NCBI GenBank assembly: GCA_028015205.1
Contig: CM051517.1
Coordinates: 56,357,455-56,421,454, forward strand
DNA length: 64,000 bases
Direction: 5' to 3'
From: Mytilisepta virgata
Taxonomy: Eukaryota; Mollusca; Bivalvia; Mytilida; Mytilidae
A program made the translations under genes and the position numbers. Below, piece by piece: positions 1 through 10,658 of this stretch. The first letter of the stretch is position 1; every line of letters begins with the position of its first letter. The notes beneath the pieces were generated by a model, which saw only the letters and a list, made by a program, of their open reading frames with translations, ran no database searches and was not told the origin of the DNA.

Positions 1-113
1 CAAACAACTGAAATAATATTGAAAATAATAATGATAATAAATTAAGTATATTTTGTCACTGTGGGGGTCGATTGTCAACAACTTTGGTGATGCGGTTGTT
101 GGTTGTGTTCGTG

Positions 114-190
114 GCATAGTGGTTGGTGAATAGGTTGGAGGCATAGTGGTTGGTGAATAGGTTGGAGACATAGTGGTTGGTGGTTGATGA
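114..190. repeat. 27-bp minisatellite, about three copies
   Basis: The unit GCATAGTGGTTGGTGAATAG plus GTTGGAG is repeated almost perfectly. The 27-bp length keeps frame, and the minus strand reads PTTMPPTYS repeats, like a mucin-type linker. It is downstream of the predicted stop at 205-207, and I see no acceptor that would put it in frame, so it is called as a repeat and not an exon. Confidence 0.7.
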
Positions 191-204
191 TTATGGTAAA
201 TTGG

Positions 205-311
205 TTAGTGGTAGTGTAGGTGTTTGTGTGCTATTCGTTTGGCTTTTTGAAATACAACTTTTTGTCCATCAAGACTGCTGGATCCTACTGAATTACCTCT
301 TTTGCTTCCTC
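205..311 (-). CDS. ShKT gene (left), probable last exon
   Basis: After an acceptor GCTTTGTAG| at 315-312 the minus strand stays open in phase 1 for 34 codons to a TAA at 207-205. The peptide starts GGSKRGNSVGSSSLDGQKVV and continues basic and His-rich, with no cysteine. The entry phase matches the donor of exon 5. The opening GSK also resembles the candidate last exon of the plus-strand paralogue at 63014. An internal GT (G|GTAATT) could act as a donor instead, which would make this a five-codon internal exon. No polyadenylation signal was confirmed. Confidence 0.45.
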
Positions 312-1362
312 CTACAAAGCATTTGAAACTTTTTTATTTAAATATTTAAGTATGTATAGTAACATAATTCTGTCCACAAATCCTCTCTAGATGTAATAGA
401 AAATGCATGCACTTGCTGACTATGTCTACTTATCTTATGTAATAAAACCTTGCACGTTTTTCACAATTTAAGTAAAAACTACATTTAAGATGTACTGTCC
501 TAAACTGAATGATCAGATCGACTTATTTTTGCTAAATCCAAAACTGGATTAAAATGCAAGCAGTCAGCCAATGACGAAATAGCGTAGCAAATTTACAGTG
601 AATAATACACAAGTAATGAATCAAATGAACTGACGTTTTTTTTTTTTTTTTTTTTTTTTTTTCAACCCAAACTTATACTAGTAATACAAGATTATGAAAA
701 AACGTACGCTAAGTCATTAAATTTTTTTCTTTACACACAAGCTGAACGACGAAGTTCAGCACCGAATGAAGCTAGTATATTTAGTATAAGCAAATTGAAA
801 GCAACTATTGTATTACATGGAAACGATATTTTGTTTCGTAAAGCAAGATGCTTTTGTATTCTTATTTTGAAAAAAAAAGATAAAAGCAAAAAATACAAAC
901 TTATAATTAATCAACATTCGATTTTGAAAGAATGTTTGAATTTAAAGTAAACTTTCTGAATAAAAAAACAATGTTTGTAACGACGTAAAGTAAACTTAAG
1001 GGAAAATCGACCAGTTTAACAGAAGATAAGCACTGAATGAGGCGATTACATGTAGTATAAACATAAATGGTATTACAAAGGAACTATAATTAGTTTCGAA
1101 AAAGAAATAAAGACTTAATATCAGTAGTTAAAAATGGAATGTAGTTGGTCGTTGTTGTTCAGGAATATAAAATATATAAAATTTTCAAAGCAGACTGAAG
1201 ATTAACATGCTTTTTTGTTCTTTTGTTGCCAAATCTTTACAGGTAGATTAAAATTTAAAATACCGTTATACTTATTTTGTAAGAACATTTATGGTAACCT
1301 ATCTGAATAAATTTCAAAAACAAATGTTTGTAAAAACGTAAGACTGAATGTCGTCTGCTTAC
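312..1362. other. Intron 5 of left ShKT gene
   Basis: AT-rich sequence with a T run of about 24 at 638-661. No coding segment or recognisable element was seen. Confidence 0.5.
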
Positions 1363-1512
1363 CGTTTGTACCTCTTTCTGAACAGAGCCCGCAATATTTG
1401 TTGCAGTTGTCTTCAGCCCAGCCTCTGTATTATGGGATTGTACAAATCTCTTTTTGATATTGGTTGCAATTTGGTATTTTGTCCTTACACGGCGGTGCTG
1501 GTGTTGGTTTTC
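1363..1512 (-). CDS. ShKT gene (left), exon 5: ShKT module D with internal stop
   Basis: This 150-bp minus-strand exon is phase 1-1, with acceptor TGCATTAG| and donor G|GTAAGC. It starts with a Pro/Thr linker (GKPTPAPP) and encodes six correctly placed cysteines (CKDKIPNC, EIC, DNC, KYCGLC). The codon at 1430-1432, between the third and fourth cysteines, is TAA. Either the protein ends there, losing half of this module and the tail, or the exon is skipped (its length keeps frame), or the gene is decaying, or it is a base-call error. The cysteines and both splice sites around the stop look undamaged, which suggests the stop is recent. Confidence 0.62.
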
Positions 1513-2617
1513 CTAATGCAAAATTGTTCATATTATGAATGACTCTTTTTGGTTTGTTGTGTCTGTATCATGAGTTTGTCTTGTCTTTGGATTTCTATAT
1601 TACGGACTTGTCCCACTGTTTTGTCACTTTGTTATTTTTTTGCCGATATTAATTATGTTTACTCGGCTTGTTTCATTGATTTCAAATATATATTTATAGT
1701 TAGAAGGTAGTTTGATACAAGAAAAAAATGATGTGCCATTTAAGGGAGTATTTTTTTCCATTGTCACTGTTTATTTTAAAATTGTAAACATCTAACCTTT
1801 TCTTTCGTAAATACACATGTAAGTATTTTTCTTGTCAAACAAATGTCTTAAATACCCCATAATTGCAAGTCTATATTTAAATTGTCCACCAAAGGTTATT
1901 AAAATATATATTGTGTTATGTCTCAACATATTTGATATTTATCATTACCAAATATTGCATGAGAGAACACATACCATGTTTCGTCGTGAGAGATTATGAA
2001 AGATATCATACCCATAAGACGACGTTCTGAACCTGGACCAAGTAGTGAAAAGCAATCACAGAAAGATGACCCATGCAAAAAGGTCTCTCTTAAATTTTTT
2101 TCTTGATAATTTTCCAAAAAAGAACTGTATTTATTTCATAATAACTTCTCTTTTTGGCTTATAAGAAGTGCGTGATAAAATTATGAAAAGCCAGTTAGTG
2201 GTCTGTGGACACACAATATAATGTTGTGAAATGGATAAATTAGATGCGTCTAAAAATCTGACAAAAAACGAGAACCAATCACCAGAGAACGTACATTAAA
2301 TACTTTATCATTCTCTTTGACATCACTTTTAAATTTGGTTCATGACAAAACGTTACTTTTATTGTATCTAAATACCTAAGATAAAATAAATAGTTACAAT
2401 GATAACAATGAATATAATGCAGATAAAAATTACAAGTAATTTAAACCCCAAGTACCAAGAATATCTTGACTTGAATAATATCAAGAATATCCGGCAAAGT
2501 AAGCACATGATATCAATAATATCCAGCAAAGAAAGCAGATGATATCATGAATATCCGGCAAAATAAGCACATGCAGCTCTAAATAAACTTGCATATTATT
2601 GGTTTTAGGCAACTAAC
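1513..2617. other. Intron 4 of left ShKT gene
   Basis: The sequence is AT-rich. At 2470-2570 a short motif (AATATCCGGCAAAGTAAGCA and variants) is repeated about three times. The 64-residue frames here have no recognisable motif. Confidence 0.45.
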
Positions 2618-2728
2618 CTATGCAAATTCTACAGTAACGTCTACAATTTTCCTTAGCCCAACTTTTAAACTGTCCAACACACGAGTCTTTTCCATAAAGG
2701 TGGCAATCATCCAATTTATCAACACACA
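2618..2728 (-). CDS. ShKT gene (left), exon 4: ShKT module C
   Basis: The minus-strand exon of 111 bp is phase 1-1. The acceptor TTTTTACAG| is good. The donor is G|GTTAGT, a weaker form of the consensus that also seems to occur after the ShKT exon at 54889. It encodes a compact six-cysteine module running from CVDKLDDC through DSC, then KENC and RYCRIC, with WAKENC before the fourth cysteine. There is almost no linker on either side. A nearly 5-kb intron rich in repeats separates it from module B. Confidence 0.75.
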   Translation of the reverse strand, partial: CVLINWMIATFMEKTRVLDSLKVGLRKIVDVTVEFA

Positions 2729-4837
2729 CTGTAAAAATGGTTAATAATCAAAGTATAAAATAGATGTTTGTATGGTATTCTTTTTACCCACTTCAATGAC
2801 AACTTGTATCTGAAATTTTTATTTTTTATTAAATTCCATTTGGTGTAATCATATTTTATACATTCTGCCCTAGTGTTTTTCAGATAAAGTAAAATTAACA
2901 AAAGGTGAGTTTTTCTATTGAAATAAAAGAGTGTGAAAGAAAACAAAAAAAGATTTAATTTGCTTTGAAGATTCAAAGTAAAAAAAAATTGGTTCCATTT
3001 TAAAAATCCGAAAATTATTTATATAACCGAGTGTATTTTTCAGCAAAAAAACAACACACTCAGCTCTCAGGTAGTGTGGATTTATTTGTGAAGCTGGACA
3101 ACAAATAACTAAATAATAAACCCTACAAGTATAAAGTTAAAATGTCCTAAGTACAGAGCAAGAAGGGTAACTCTAATTTAAAAATTAGTATTTCTTGCAC
3201 TGACAATATTAAGTTAACAGTAAAAATATACAAATAATATGTTTTCTCTATTTACTAGCTAGTTTAGCTAATATCAAGATGAAGAACGCAATACGCAGTT
3301 TTGTTATCTAAATATGTCCGGATTTAAGCCGACGTAAGATTTAGTTGTCAAAATACAACTACATGTAAAAATCTACATTTACATGCTTAAACAAAAAGTA
3401 TCAAAATCAAAGTAAAACAAGCATAAGCAAAGCAAACTAAAAATATTAAGCATGTTAAGCATAGCAATAAACAGGAAAATAAGCAAAGCTAAAAATAACA
3501 AAAATACAACACATATCTTACCTCACGTGAGGTGCAAAGGTCCTCACATAGGCTAAATGCCTAAAAGTACATTAGTTCAATTCCAACATCTACATTATTC
3601 AACTTTCTATACACAGTGTTCAACCTGCAGTACAAAGATTATATTCATAACCCATGTGTTTTACTATTAAAAATAGATTATCTTCAATTAAATAATAAAA
3701 ACACACAAAAATGTCAAATTTAACTTAAATTCACCAGTTAAAGCTTTATTTAATCAATACCAAGTTTAAATAGAAAATGTGCACCATTTCACTCCACATT
3801 TTATTCTATTTATATTAAAATTATGTATTTTAACTATTTTAAAGGTTTATCTGGTTTTATTGATATACTGTTTTATAAGTTATTTAAAGTCATATTTATG
3901 CCTTTCATACAGATCTGACTCAAAATTCTCACTCTTCATTCATTCTTTCACTCATTCACCAATTTCACTGAAATTGTTATTTATCTGACTGTTAAAATGA
4001 TTAATATAGAAAAGTAGAGAAAACTGACCTTATAAAGAATAAATTGGGGCTCCAAAGAAATCAAGTTTCCAAAATATTAAACAAAATGGCCTCAGAAATC
4101 ACAATGCCTTCAAACCAAGGTAAATATTAATTGAGTGACAAAGGACAATAAGAGTCACCAATTTTCCCTCCAAAAAGAGACATATGACAACACTGACCAA
4201 TCAGAATGCAGAATATGACAGGTAACAGTGAAAAGGGCAAAACTATGGGTCATAGTTTTAATTTGCATATAAAATATTTACAGAGAAATATATCTACAAT
4301 TAATTAAATTCTAAGTCAGGCAAATACAGGATATGACTGAAATAAACTAATTAAATATTAATTAATAAGCAATCAACCATTAATATTCCTGAAATAAGTA
4401 TCAAAAATAATAAACAAATTATAAATATATTAAAACTATAAACTGTGGAAAAATATATAAAAATCCACTCTGCCACATTTATCTCTGGATCTGTAATATT
4501 AGCTTACATCCAGGCGTTGTTATCTTTGAAAATTCTGGTAACCAGGTATCTGCATTAAAATATAAGAAATTAAAATTTTAAAAAATATCATTTGTAAGAG
4601 TTTTTGATTCTATTTATATCTCTCATACACTGGTAAACTATACATTTATCCTTTTTCAGTCAGAAATGAAAATATTCATTCCACACTACAAAGCTTCTGT
4701 TTCAGCGAATGATGTTTTACTTGGCCGTCAGTCATACTGTTGCTGATTTGTGTCTTTATATCTGATACGCAGTGTTAAAAGATGGATTTTAATTTAACTA
4801 CTCATATTAATATCTGTATACATATTTTATGGACAAA
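2729..4837. other. Intron 3 of left ShKT gene, first part
   Basis: Very AT-rich sequence with many short A-rich runs. I see no gene or bounded element here. Confidence 0.4.
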
Positions 4838-5440
4838 TAAGTATGCATCTTGCGAAACAGCTCATACGACAATAAATTATGAGGAACTAAGTATGTTGCG
4901 AAATAGCTCATGCGACAATAGATAACAAGAAAAATAAATGGAAATGGTGAGCTGTCAAAATGGGCATAAAACGACTCAAATGTATAAAATACACAAGTCG
5001 AACAAAATCAAATCTAAAATCGTAAAAAACAACAAAAATGAAACTAAAAAGTTAAAAATACCCAACGTTTCGACCAATATGGTCTTGATCACGAGCATGT
5101 GAAAAATAAAAATAAAAAGGTGTTGACTTATTGAAACCCAAAGCAAGACTGAGTCCGTACATACAATGTAAACACAAATACAATATAAAATATTAGGAAC
5201 GTGATTAGAAATGGTGAGACATTAAAGGGCAGGGAACGACTAAAACGAAAAAAAAGACAAAAGCCGAACAAAACAAAATGCATCATTATGTTGTACATTA
5301 TATTCAAAGTAATAACAAAACAAAAAAGGATAAAAGTTAAATTACCCAACGTCCGGCAAATATGGCCTTGTTCACGAGCAGGAAGAAATAAAAAAAATAT
5401 TTACTAGTTGAAACCCAGAACAAGACTGAATGCGTGCGTA
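4838..5440. repeat. Dispersed repeat, two adjacent diverged copies
   Basis: Copy one covers about 4885-5150 and copy two about 5200-5440. Shared segments include TTAAATTACCCAACGT..., a 'GGTCTTGATCACGAGCATG'-type stretch, and GAAACCCA(A/G)(A/G)(G/A)CAAGACTGA near the 3' end. Positions 4838-4885 also repeat the start of copy one (GCGAAACAGCTCATACGACA). The reverse complement of copy one is found at 49240-49414 and 51399-51485, split by an insertion. No terminal inverted repeat was found. Confidence 0.7.
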
Positions 5441-5534
5441 AAAAGTAAATGATAATAAATTGGAAGGTACACAGAACATTTATGACGGTAGGCGAACGAT
5501 CAAAATATATTTAGGAAAGTAATTTTAGTTTTGG

Positions 5535-5776
5535 GGTTTTACGCCGTTTTCAGCACATTTGGCTATTTCGCGGCGGCCACTTTTTATTGATGGAGGAAGC
5601 CGGAGTACCCGGAGAGAACCACCGACCTTCGGTAGGGAAATTTTCAATAGTTGTCAATTAAGATCGGAGTCGAACACCCCCCTCCCCCACAGGTGAGATT
5701 CCAACTCAAAACCTAAGTGTTGACAGGCTAGTGATCATTAGTAATCATGACGAACTACTCTGCCACCGAGGCCCCG
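5535..5776 (-). mobile_element. tRNA-headed SINE
   Basis: On the minus strand the element starts GGGGCCTCGGTGGCAGAGTA, with an A-box-like TGGCAGAGTAG. About 50 bases later comes a B-box-like GAGTTGGAATC, as in a tRNA-derived RNA polymerase III promoter. The body follows with CTCCGGGTACTCCGGCTTCC, and the tail ends near AAAACGGCGTAAAACCCC. The body is of a type I recall as common in mollusc genomes. The promoter boxes have drifted, so this is probably an inactive copy. It lies inside a ShKT-gene intron. A weaker copy of the body is at about 59897-60060. Confidence 0.75.
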
Positions 5777-6720
5777 TTTTTATTTTGAAATGATCTTATA
5801 TACATGAACGTTAAATCTTCGTATGTTTCCCATCTCGTACAAACATTACATGTTCTTTGTAGTCTAAACGTTGTAAAGTGATCGAAATGTACGCTATTCT
5901 TAGGTCTCCCAGACAGCCTTATGACTGTTTGCTAAAACTTGGAATTCGAACCTGCAATTGTTGTAATCTTACGAGTAAAATGGTGATGTACACAAATGTT
6001 ATATAAAAAGGTTGATTCGGATTCTGTTATAAGGCAATTTTATGCCTAAATTCAAATTTCACACATTTTTATTGATTCATAACTTGACTCAAAAAGATGA
6101 TTTTAAATGAAACTGGTAGCCCACTCCTGTTGTCTTATACGTGGAATGTATTTCAGAATGCCATCAACATGAAATTCTCTCAGCTTATACATTGTGTACA
6201 TGTATAAAGAAAAGTAATAGAATACTGGGTACGATCTCGGGTTTGGGTTTCTTTTGATTTTGTTTGGTTTGATGTTCGTAATGATATAATTATAAAGTGA
6301 CATCAGATACAACGTCAGCTTTCCTTCTTTTTGACAATGAAAAAACCAAGGTTTCATCAACTGATACCATTTCATTTGATAGAACATGCATAGAATTACT
6401 TCCAGAATTAAACTTTTATTTTTAAATGAAAATTATTAAACTTATATTCGTCGGCAATGTCAACGTCTTATATTAAAGATAAATAATCATTTCAGAGTCT
6501 AGTTCCAAGACGGTCACTATCCAATAATTGTCGAGTTCTCTATCTTTAAATTAGACTGTTACGGTGCAAAGACCGCGTTGATTAAACTGTTAATTTTTCT
6601 TGGCCATAATCAGAGGAATACCGAAATGATACTTTCACGGAACTCTTCGTATTTTATTCATCTTACAATCATCCATCCATCCGATAGTATGCAAATTGAA
6701 TTGCTAAACCCAATAAATAA
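5777..6720. other. Intron sequence without recognised content
   Basis: AT-rich. A 94-residue minus frame at 6103-6387 has no recognisable domain or splice support. Confidence 0.4.
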
Positions 6721-7135
6721 GTTTAGGTCACAAGCTTTAATTCACAATTTTAGATATTCGAGCTCTATGGTTACACGGAGGCCCCAAGTTTTGAAAATCA
6801 GTTTTCACAATTTTAAATTCTACCATTGTTGGCCCAAAGTTTTGAAATCAAAATGAATAAGGAAAGCTTTTGGTCACAAGATTTAATTCACAATTTTAGA
6901 TATTCGAGCTCTATTGACACCTGGAGGCCCCAAGTTTTGAAAAGCAGTATTCACAATTTTAAATTCAACCTCCGTAGGCCCAAGGTTTTGAAAATCAAAA
7001 TCTCAAAACTCAATATTTCGCATGACAATACTGTCAAGAAATAAAAACGAATAAATTGAAAAATGATAGAGGAGTTTACGTCACAAGCTTAAATTAACAA
7101 TTTTCAAAGTTCGATCCCTCGTGGTCCCAAGTTTA
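6720..7135 (-). repeat. Degenerate copies of the ~155-bp satellite (reverse orientation)
   Basis: Two clear units and one partial unit contain GGTCACAAGCTTTAATTCAC, then ...TCGAGCTC..., then GAGGCCCCAAGTTTTGAAAA. This is the reverse complement of the satellite at 12612-13400 and 46908-47905, where the same stretch reads GTCGAATTTTGAAAA...TTTAAGCTTGTGACC. Frames of 72-92 residues here are by-products of the repeat. Confidence 0.6.
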
Positions 7136-7603
7136 GTATATCAAAAAAATCTAAGTTTGAGAATATAAAAATCTTACAAGAAAATGAGAATATTTCAGTA
7201 CGTGGGTTTTAAAAGGAAATTTACAAATAGCAATGAAAGACGAGATATCTTTCGGATGGCAATCGTCTAGATTATACTGTGCCTTTGAAAAAAATCTCTT
7301 GATTACAAAATACCTAGAAAGACAAGAAGTAAGTGTTAAAACAAATTATATATAATTTGGCAAATGTAACTATGATACATTGTACTTCGTTCTTTTTTAG
7401 AGAAGCAGAACTTCAAGTACGTGAGCCTAAATTAAAACCACAAAATTAAACACATAATCCTCAGAAAAACATGTAGGCAAAGTATCCATAAAAAATAAAA
7501 TCATTTTTAACTTACTATAGTACATTAAAATCAACACAATTTGAATAAGAAAAAAAAATCAACGACAAACAAGAACATGATATATGTACAAAAAAAGACT
7601 TAC

Positions 7604-7738
7604 TTGGACAAAGTCGGCAGTAGTAACGACAGTTTTCCAAAGCCCATTGTCTGTATTTCTGATCTTGGCATAATGTCTTCTCGTAATCATCACAGTTATC
7701 TATTGTATCTGCACACAGAGGTGCTTGAGTTGGTAAAC
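7604..7738 (-). CDS. ShKT gene (left), exon 3: ShKT module B
   Basis: This 135-bp phase 1-1 exon on the minus strand has a donor A|GTAAG at 7603-7599 and an acceptor AAAG| just upstream. It encodes a complete ShKT module with cysteines in CADTIDNC, TLC, ENC and YYCRLC, preceded by a short linker (GLPTQAPL). The WALENC segment is the typical position before the fourth cysteine. The acceptor has a poor pyrimidine tract, so the exact start is less certain than the donor. A 311-bp MITE lies in the intron just upstream. Confidence 0.78.
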
Positions 7739-7960
7739 CTTTATAAATGAATTCTTTTTATTAACAACTGATTTGAAGCTACATATATGAGTATATTTGT
7801 ATTTGTAAGATACATGTATCCGGATTATAGTACATCATGACTCTTAATTATATTTCTTTTTTTTATCAATTTTTTTTAGATATATCTTCTCAAAGTGAAA
7901 ACAATTTATGTGTGTATATTGCGTTTCCAAAGTTTGCCGATAATTACCGAGGCTGTTACC

Positions 7961-8275
7961 TACAGTTGAGATCAGTTCTAACCTCTCAACTATTCTGTCA
8001 GAGAGGACGGTTCTAGAACCATTCTAGAACGGCTCTAGAGTAGAACCAACCCTGTCCCAAATGGTTCTAAGGTAGAACTGTCATAAATGGTTCTAGGGTA
8101 GAACCGTCCAAAATGGTTCTAGGGTAGAACTGTCATAAATGGTTCTAGGTCAGGACACACCCTGTCATAAACGGTTCTAAAGGTGTCAGGATGACAGTTC
8201 TAGAACTGTTCTAGAACAGTTCTTCTGACAGTTTATGACAGTTCAAATGAGAGGTTAGAACTGAGCTCAACTGTA
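7961..8275. mobile_element. MITE with TA duplication (Tc1/mariner-like)
   Basis: The element, 7963-8273, is flanked by TA on each side. Its ends are inverted repeats of about 27 bp, CAGTTGAGATCAGTTCTAAC at the left against CAGTTGAGCTCAGTTCTAAC read from the right, one difference in this stretch. TA duplication and a CAGT start are typical of Tc1/mariner-type ends. The middle carries several direct copies of AATGGTTCTAGGGTAGAAC, each itself a small inverted repeat (GGTTCTA/TAGAACC). There is no coding capacity, so it would be mobilised in trans if at all. Confidence 0.82.
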
Positions 8276-8571
8276 ATTTGTATGAAACATAAGGGACATT
8301 TTGGAGAATCACGTGGTAATTTATTATAATACCTGTAATCAGGTACATTGTAATATAGACAAAACTAATTTCTACGTTGTCTTCTGTTCATCCGCTGAAC
8401 CTTTTCAGAATTCATGGCAACGGCGTTGTACTTTTATTCAGTCGACGAAGGAGAGCCTGTACAATTGAAGATACTGTACGGTCTTTTATTTTTCAATCAG
8501 CCATTTTCGATATCTACATTTTTTATATTATTTTATTTTCTTGTGTGTGATTACAATTTATAACTTCTTAC

Positions 8572-8727
8572 CTATACAGAATCCACAAGTCACAGGACAG
8601 TATTCTTTAGCCCATTTTTCATATGGTGCCATGCAAGGTTCTTTTCCAAAGGCCTTACAGTTTGGTAGCTTGTCTCGACAATCTACAATAGGACATGGGG
8701 CAAAGTCAGAAAAAGACGAGTTGTAGA
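8572..8727 (-). CDS. ShKT gene (left), exon 2: ShKT module A
   Basis: The minus-strand exon encodes a full six-cysteine ShKT module: CRDKLPNC, then EPC, then EYC and CGFC, with the usual aromatic/Trp before the fourth cysteine (KWAKEYC). An extra cysteine lies upstream in APCPIVDC. The donor at 8571 reads G|GTAAGA and is phase 1. The acceptor is uncertain. The longer choice starts at 8727 after GGCAG and gives 52 codons; a second AG (TTGTAG, start 8682) with a strong pyrimidine tract gives 37 codons. Both keep phase 1, so the cysteine module is unaffected. It lies about 1.8 kb downstream of the signal-peptide exon. Confidence 0.78.
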
Positions 8728-9000
8728 CTGCCTAAATAAGTAAACTTTGTTACCAATGTACTATTTATAGTCCTACAATGATATGATTAAAAATTCAAAC
8801 GAAGTTAGACCTGCAATGAACATTGACCTGATGGAAAACAAGTCCGCCAATAAAAATATTTTTGATTTTCAGATTTCAGATTTCAAGATTTTATTGCATT
8901 CACTCAGACACATTCATGTGTTACAAGAGGAAATATTAATACAAAGAACAAATGGAAATGGCAGCAAAATACCGAAATATCAGTTGTGTTAACATACAAA

Positions 9001-9845
9001 TTATAATAAGTTAATCAACTTTTTCAGGAAAATAGCTAAATTATTCATAACTTTTACATTACAAATTGTTAATAAACCAACCATCTTTTGAAAGCTTGGA
9101 TATCGAACATAATAAGCAGGAATAAATTTATCTCGAAGGTTTTTGATTGCAGGATTACTGCAAATAAACAGATAATAAAATTCGTTACCAATGTCTAGAC
9201 TGTTACACAATTGGCACAACCTTTTTTCGTGTGATAATCCTACCCACCTCCCCGTTTCTACCGGAAATTTAATGTTTGAGCATCTCAGCTTACAAACTAT
9301 TTTTCTATTTGGTTCTCCAAGTCTCAAAAGATATTTTTTAAAGACAGATCAGGTGTAATATTCATATAAAATATTCCTCTGTATGACTGATTCATGTCAC
9401 TATAAATCTTTTGATAAAAGTTATCAGTAAGTCTCTGTTTTATTTACCTTTTTAACATCATCTTTGCTAACGACTAATTGATTGTACCAAATATAAGAAA
9501 AAACAGTATTATCCAATAAAGATTTGATGGAATCAATCCACTTAAAATTAAAATGTCCAGTACCATGTAAATTAAAAAATACCCTATATATAATGCCTGA
9601 TAACTTATCTCCATGTTGCACTAGCTTTAACCAGAAATTTAACATTCTAGTTTGTACATTTATTTGAAGTGGATATCTACTGCATAAACCATGTAATTCG
9701 GTGTTGACATTCGTATACCCAATATCTTTTTAATGTACTGAATATGAATTTTTTCTGTATCATCTAATTTGTCAAATCCCCAAATTTCAGAGCTATAAAA
9801 GTTTGAACCGTGTGAATGAATATGTCGTGACGAAACAGGCCACAA
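9001..9845 (-). pseudogene. LINE fragment, 3' part of the ORF
   Basis: Three minus-strand frames (9845-9660, 9645-9424, 9327-9001) read in order like the region after the reverse transcriptase of a non-LTR retrotransposon: SEIWGFDKLD..EKIHIQYIK, then TPNYMV, then a C-terminal part with VETGRW, LCQLCN..DIGNEFYYLFIC and YYVRYPS. Very similar segments occur at 38609-39518, including EIWGFENI, TPNFMVYGETGRFPLEI and GNEFHYIFKC. The frame shifts and missing RT domain show a dead, 5'-truncated copy. It lies in intron 1 of the left ShKT gene in the sense direction. Confidence 0.72.
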
Positions 9846-10564
9846 CAGTAAACAACTGAGAAATTTTCCATAAAAATTAATTAATTTAATGATACCCAGT
9901 AAGTTTTTATTCTTGGTAGAGAGTTTTAATGAGGGATATTTTACTTTGCGTAAGGAAAATTTTCATCTCGTGTTTTCTGACTGAAATTGTCAAAAATCAA
10001 TTTGACATCACATCCCAAAACTTGAAGTGGATATGTGCCAGTGTATTCAGATCGATTTGAGCCGTCGTTCATAACTCAACGAAACTTATACATCGAGTGA
10101 CAGCCTGTTATTTAAGAACAGTGTAGTAAATTGTGTTTACATGCTGAAATTGTTTATACATGTATTACATGCACGTTAGTACACTTTCAGAAATCATATC
10201 AAAATGTGACAATATACAGGTATTAAGTAAAATGCCGAACCTTTTAATTTGTTAAAAACTATAACAAAATATTATATTAGTATAATTTCAGAGACAATCA
10301 AAGATGAAATGGAAAGGTTCGAATAAATCAGTCATTTGATTGGTATTAGAGTACAACGACATTTTATCTTGACCTGTTATATCATAGATTATTTTTCGGA
10401 ACTTTAATGAGTATATATTTATGTTAATAAAGTTTATATCCGTTCGATATTAGTAATATTTTATGGAATACTCATACCGATACTTGTGTGACTAAGGTGA
10501 TTTATCAAAGATACATTTAGTCGTTAATTTGATAAATTTGTTCTCACCTTTTAAATAGGCTTAC

Positions 10565-10658
10565 CAGATATTCCAGCTGTTGTACTAGAGGAAAATAGAA
10601 ATCCTTGGCCATAAATTTGTGTAAAGGCTAAAGAAAAAAATATTAAACAGGTCTGCAT
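10565..10658 (-). CDS. ShKT gene (left), exon 1: signal peptide
   Basis: On the minus strand the reading starts at ATG 10658-10656 and runs 31 codons plus one base to a consensus donor (G|GTAAGC). The product begins MQTCLIFFSLAFTQIYGQG, a short hydrophobic stretch ending in small and polar residues, as expected of a secretory signal peptide with cleavage near residues 17-19. The next residues are Ser/Thr-rich. The donor leaves phase 1, which matches the ShKT exons downstream on the same strand. The first seven residues and about 23 bases around the ATG are the same as in the plus-strand exon at 52570. That similarity is the main reason for calling a frame this short. Confidence 0.72.

Larger units (their letters stand above)
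205..10658 (-). other. Gene span: secreted multi-ShKT protein, left copy
   Basis: This is a gene model assembled from exons 10565-10658, 8572-8727, 7604-7738, 2618-2728, 1363-1512 and 205-311 on the minus strand. It encodes a signal peptide, four ShKT-type six-cysteine modules and a basic C-terminal tail. All junctions are phase 1 with GT donors and AG acceptors. ShKT modules are small disulfide-rich folds found in secreted animal proteins such as metalloprotease and tyrosinase tails and channel-blocking peptides. No catalytic domain is visible here, so the function is unknown; extracellular location is inferred from the signal peptide. Introns hold a SINE, a MITE, a LINE fragment and repeats. 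Linker exons without cysteines could have been missed. An in-frame stop at 1430-1432 means the gene may be truncated or decaying. Confidence 0.72.

Noticed and set aside
1..204. Open minus-strand Pro/Thr frame over the 27-bp repeat
   Set aside because: No acceptor puts it in frame after the stop at 205-207, so it is kept as a repeat.
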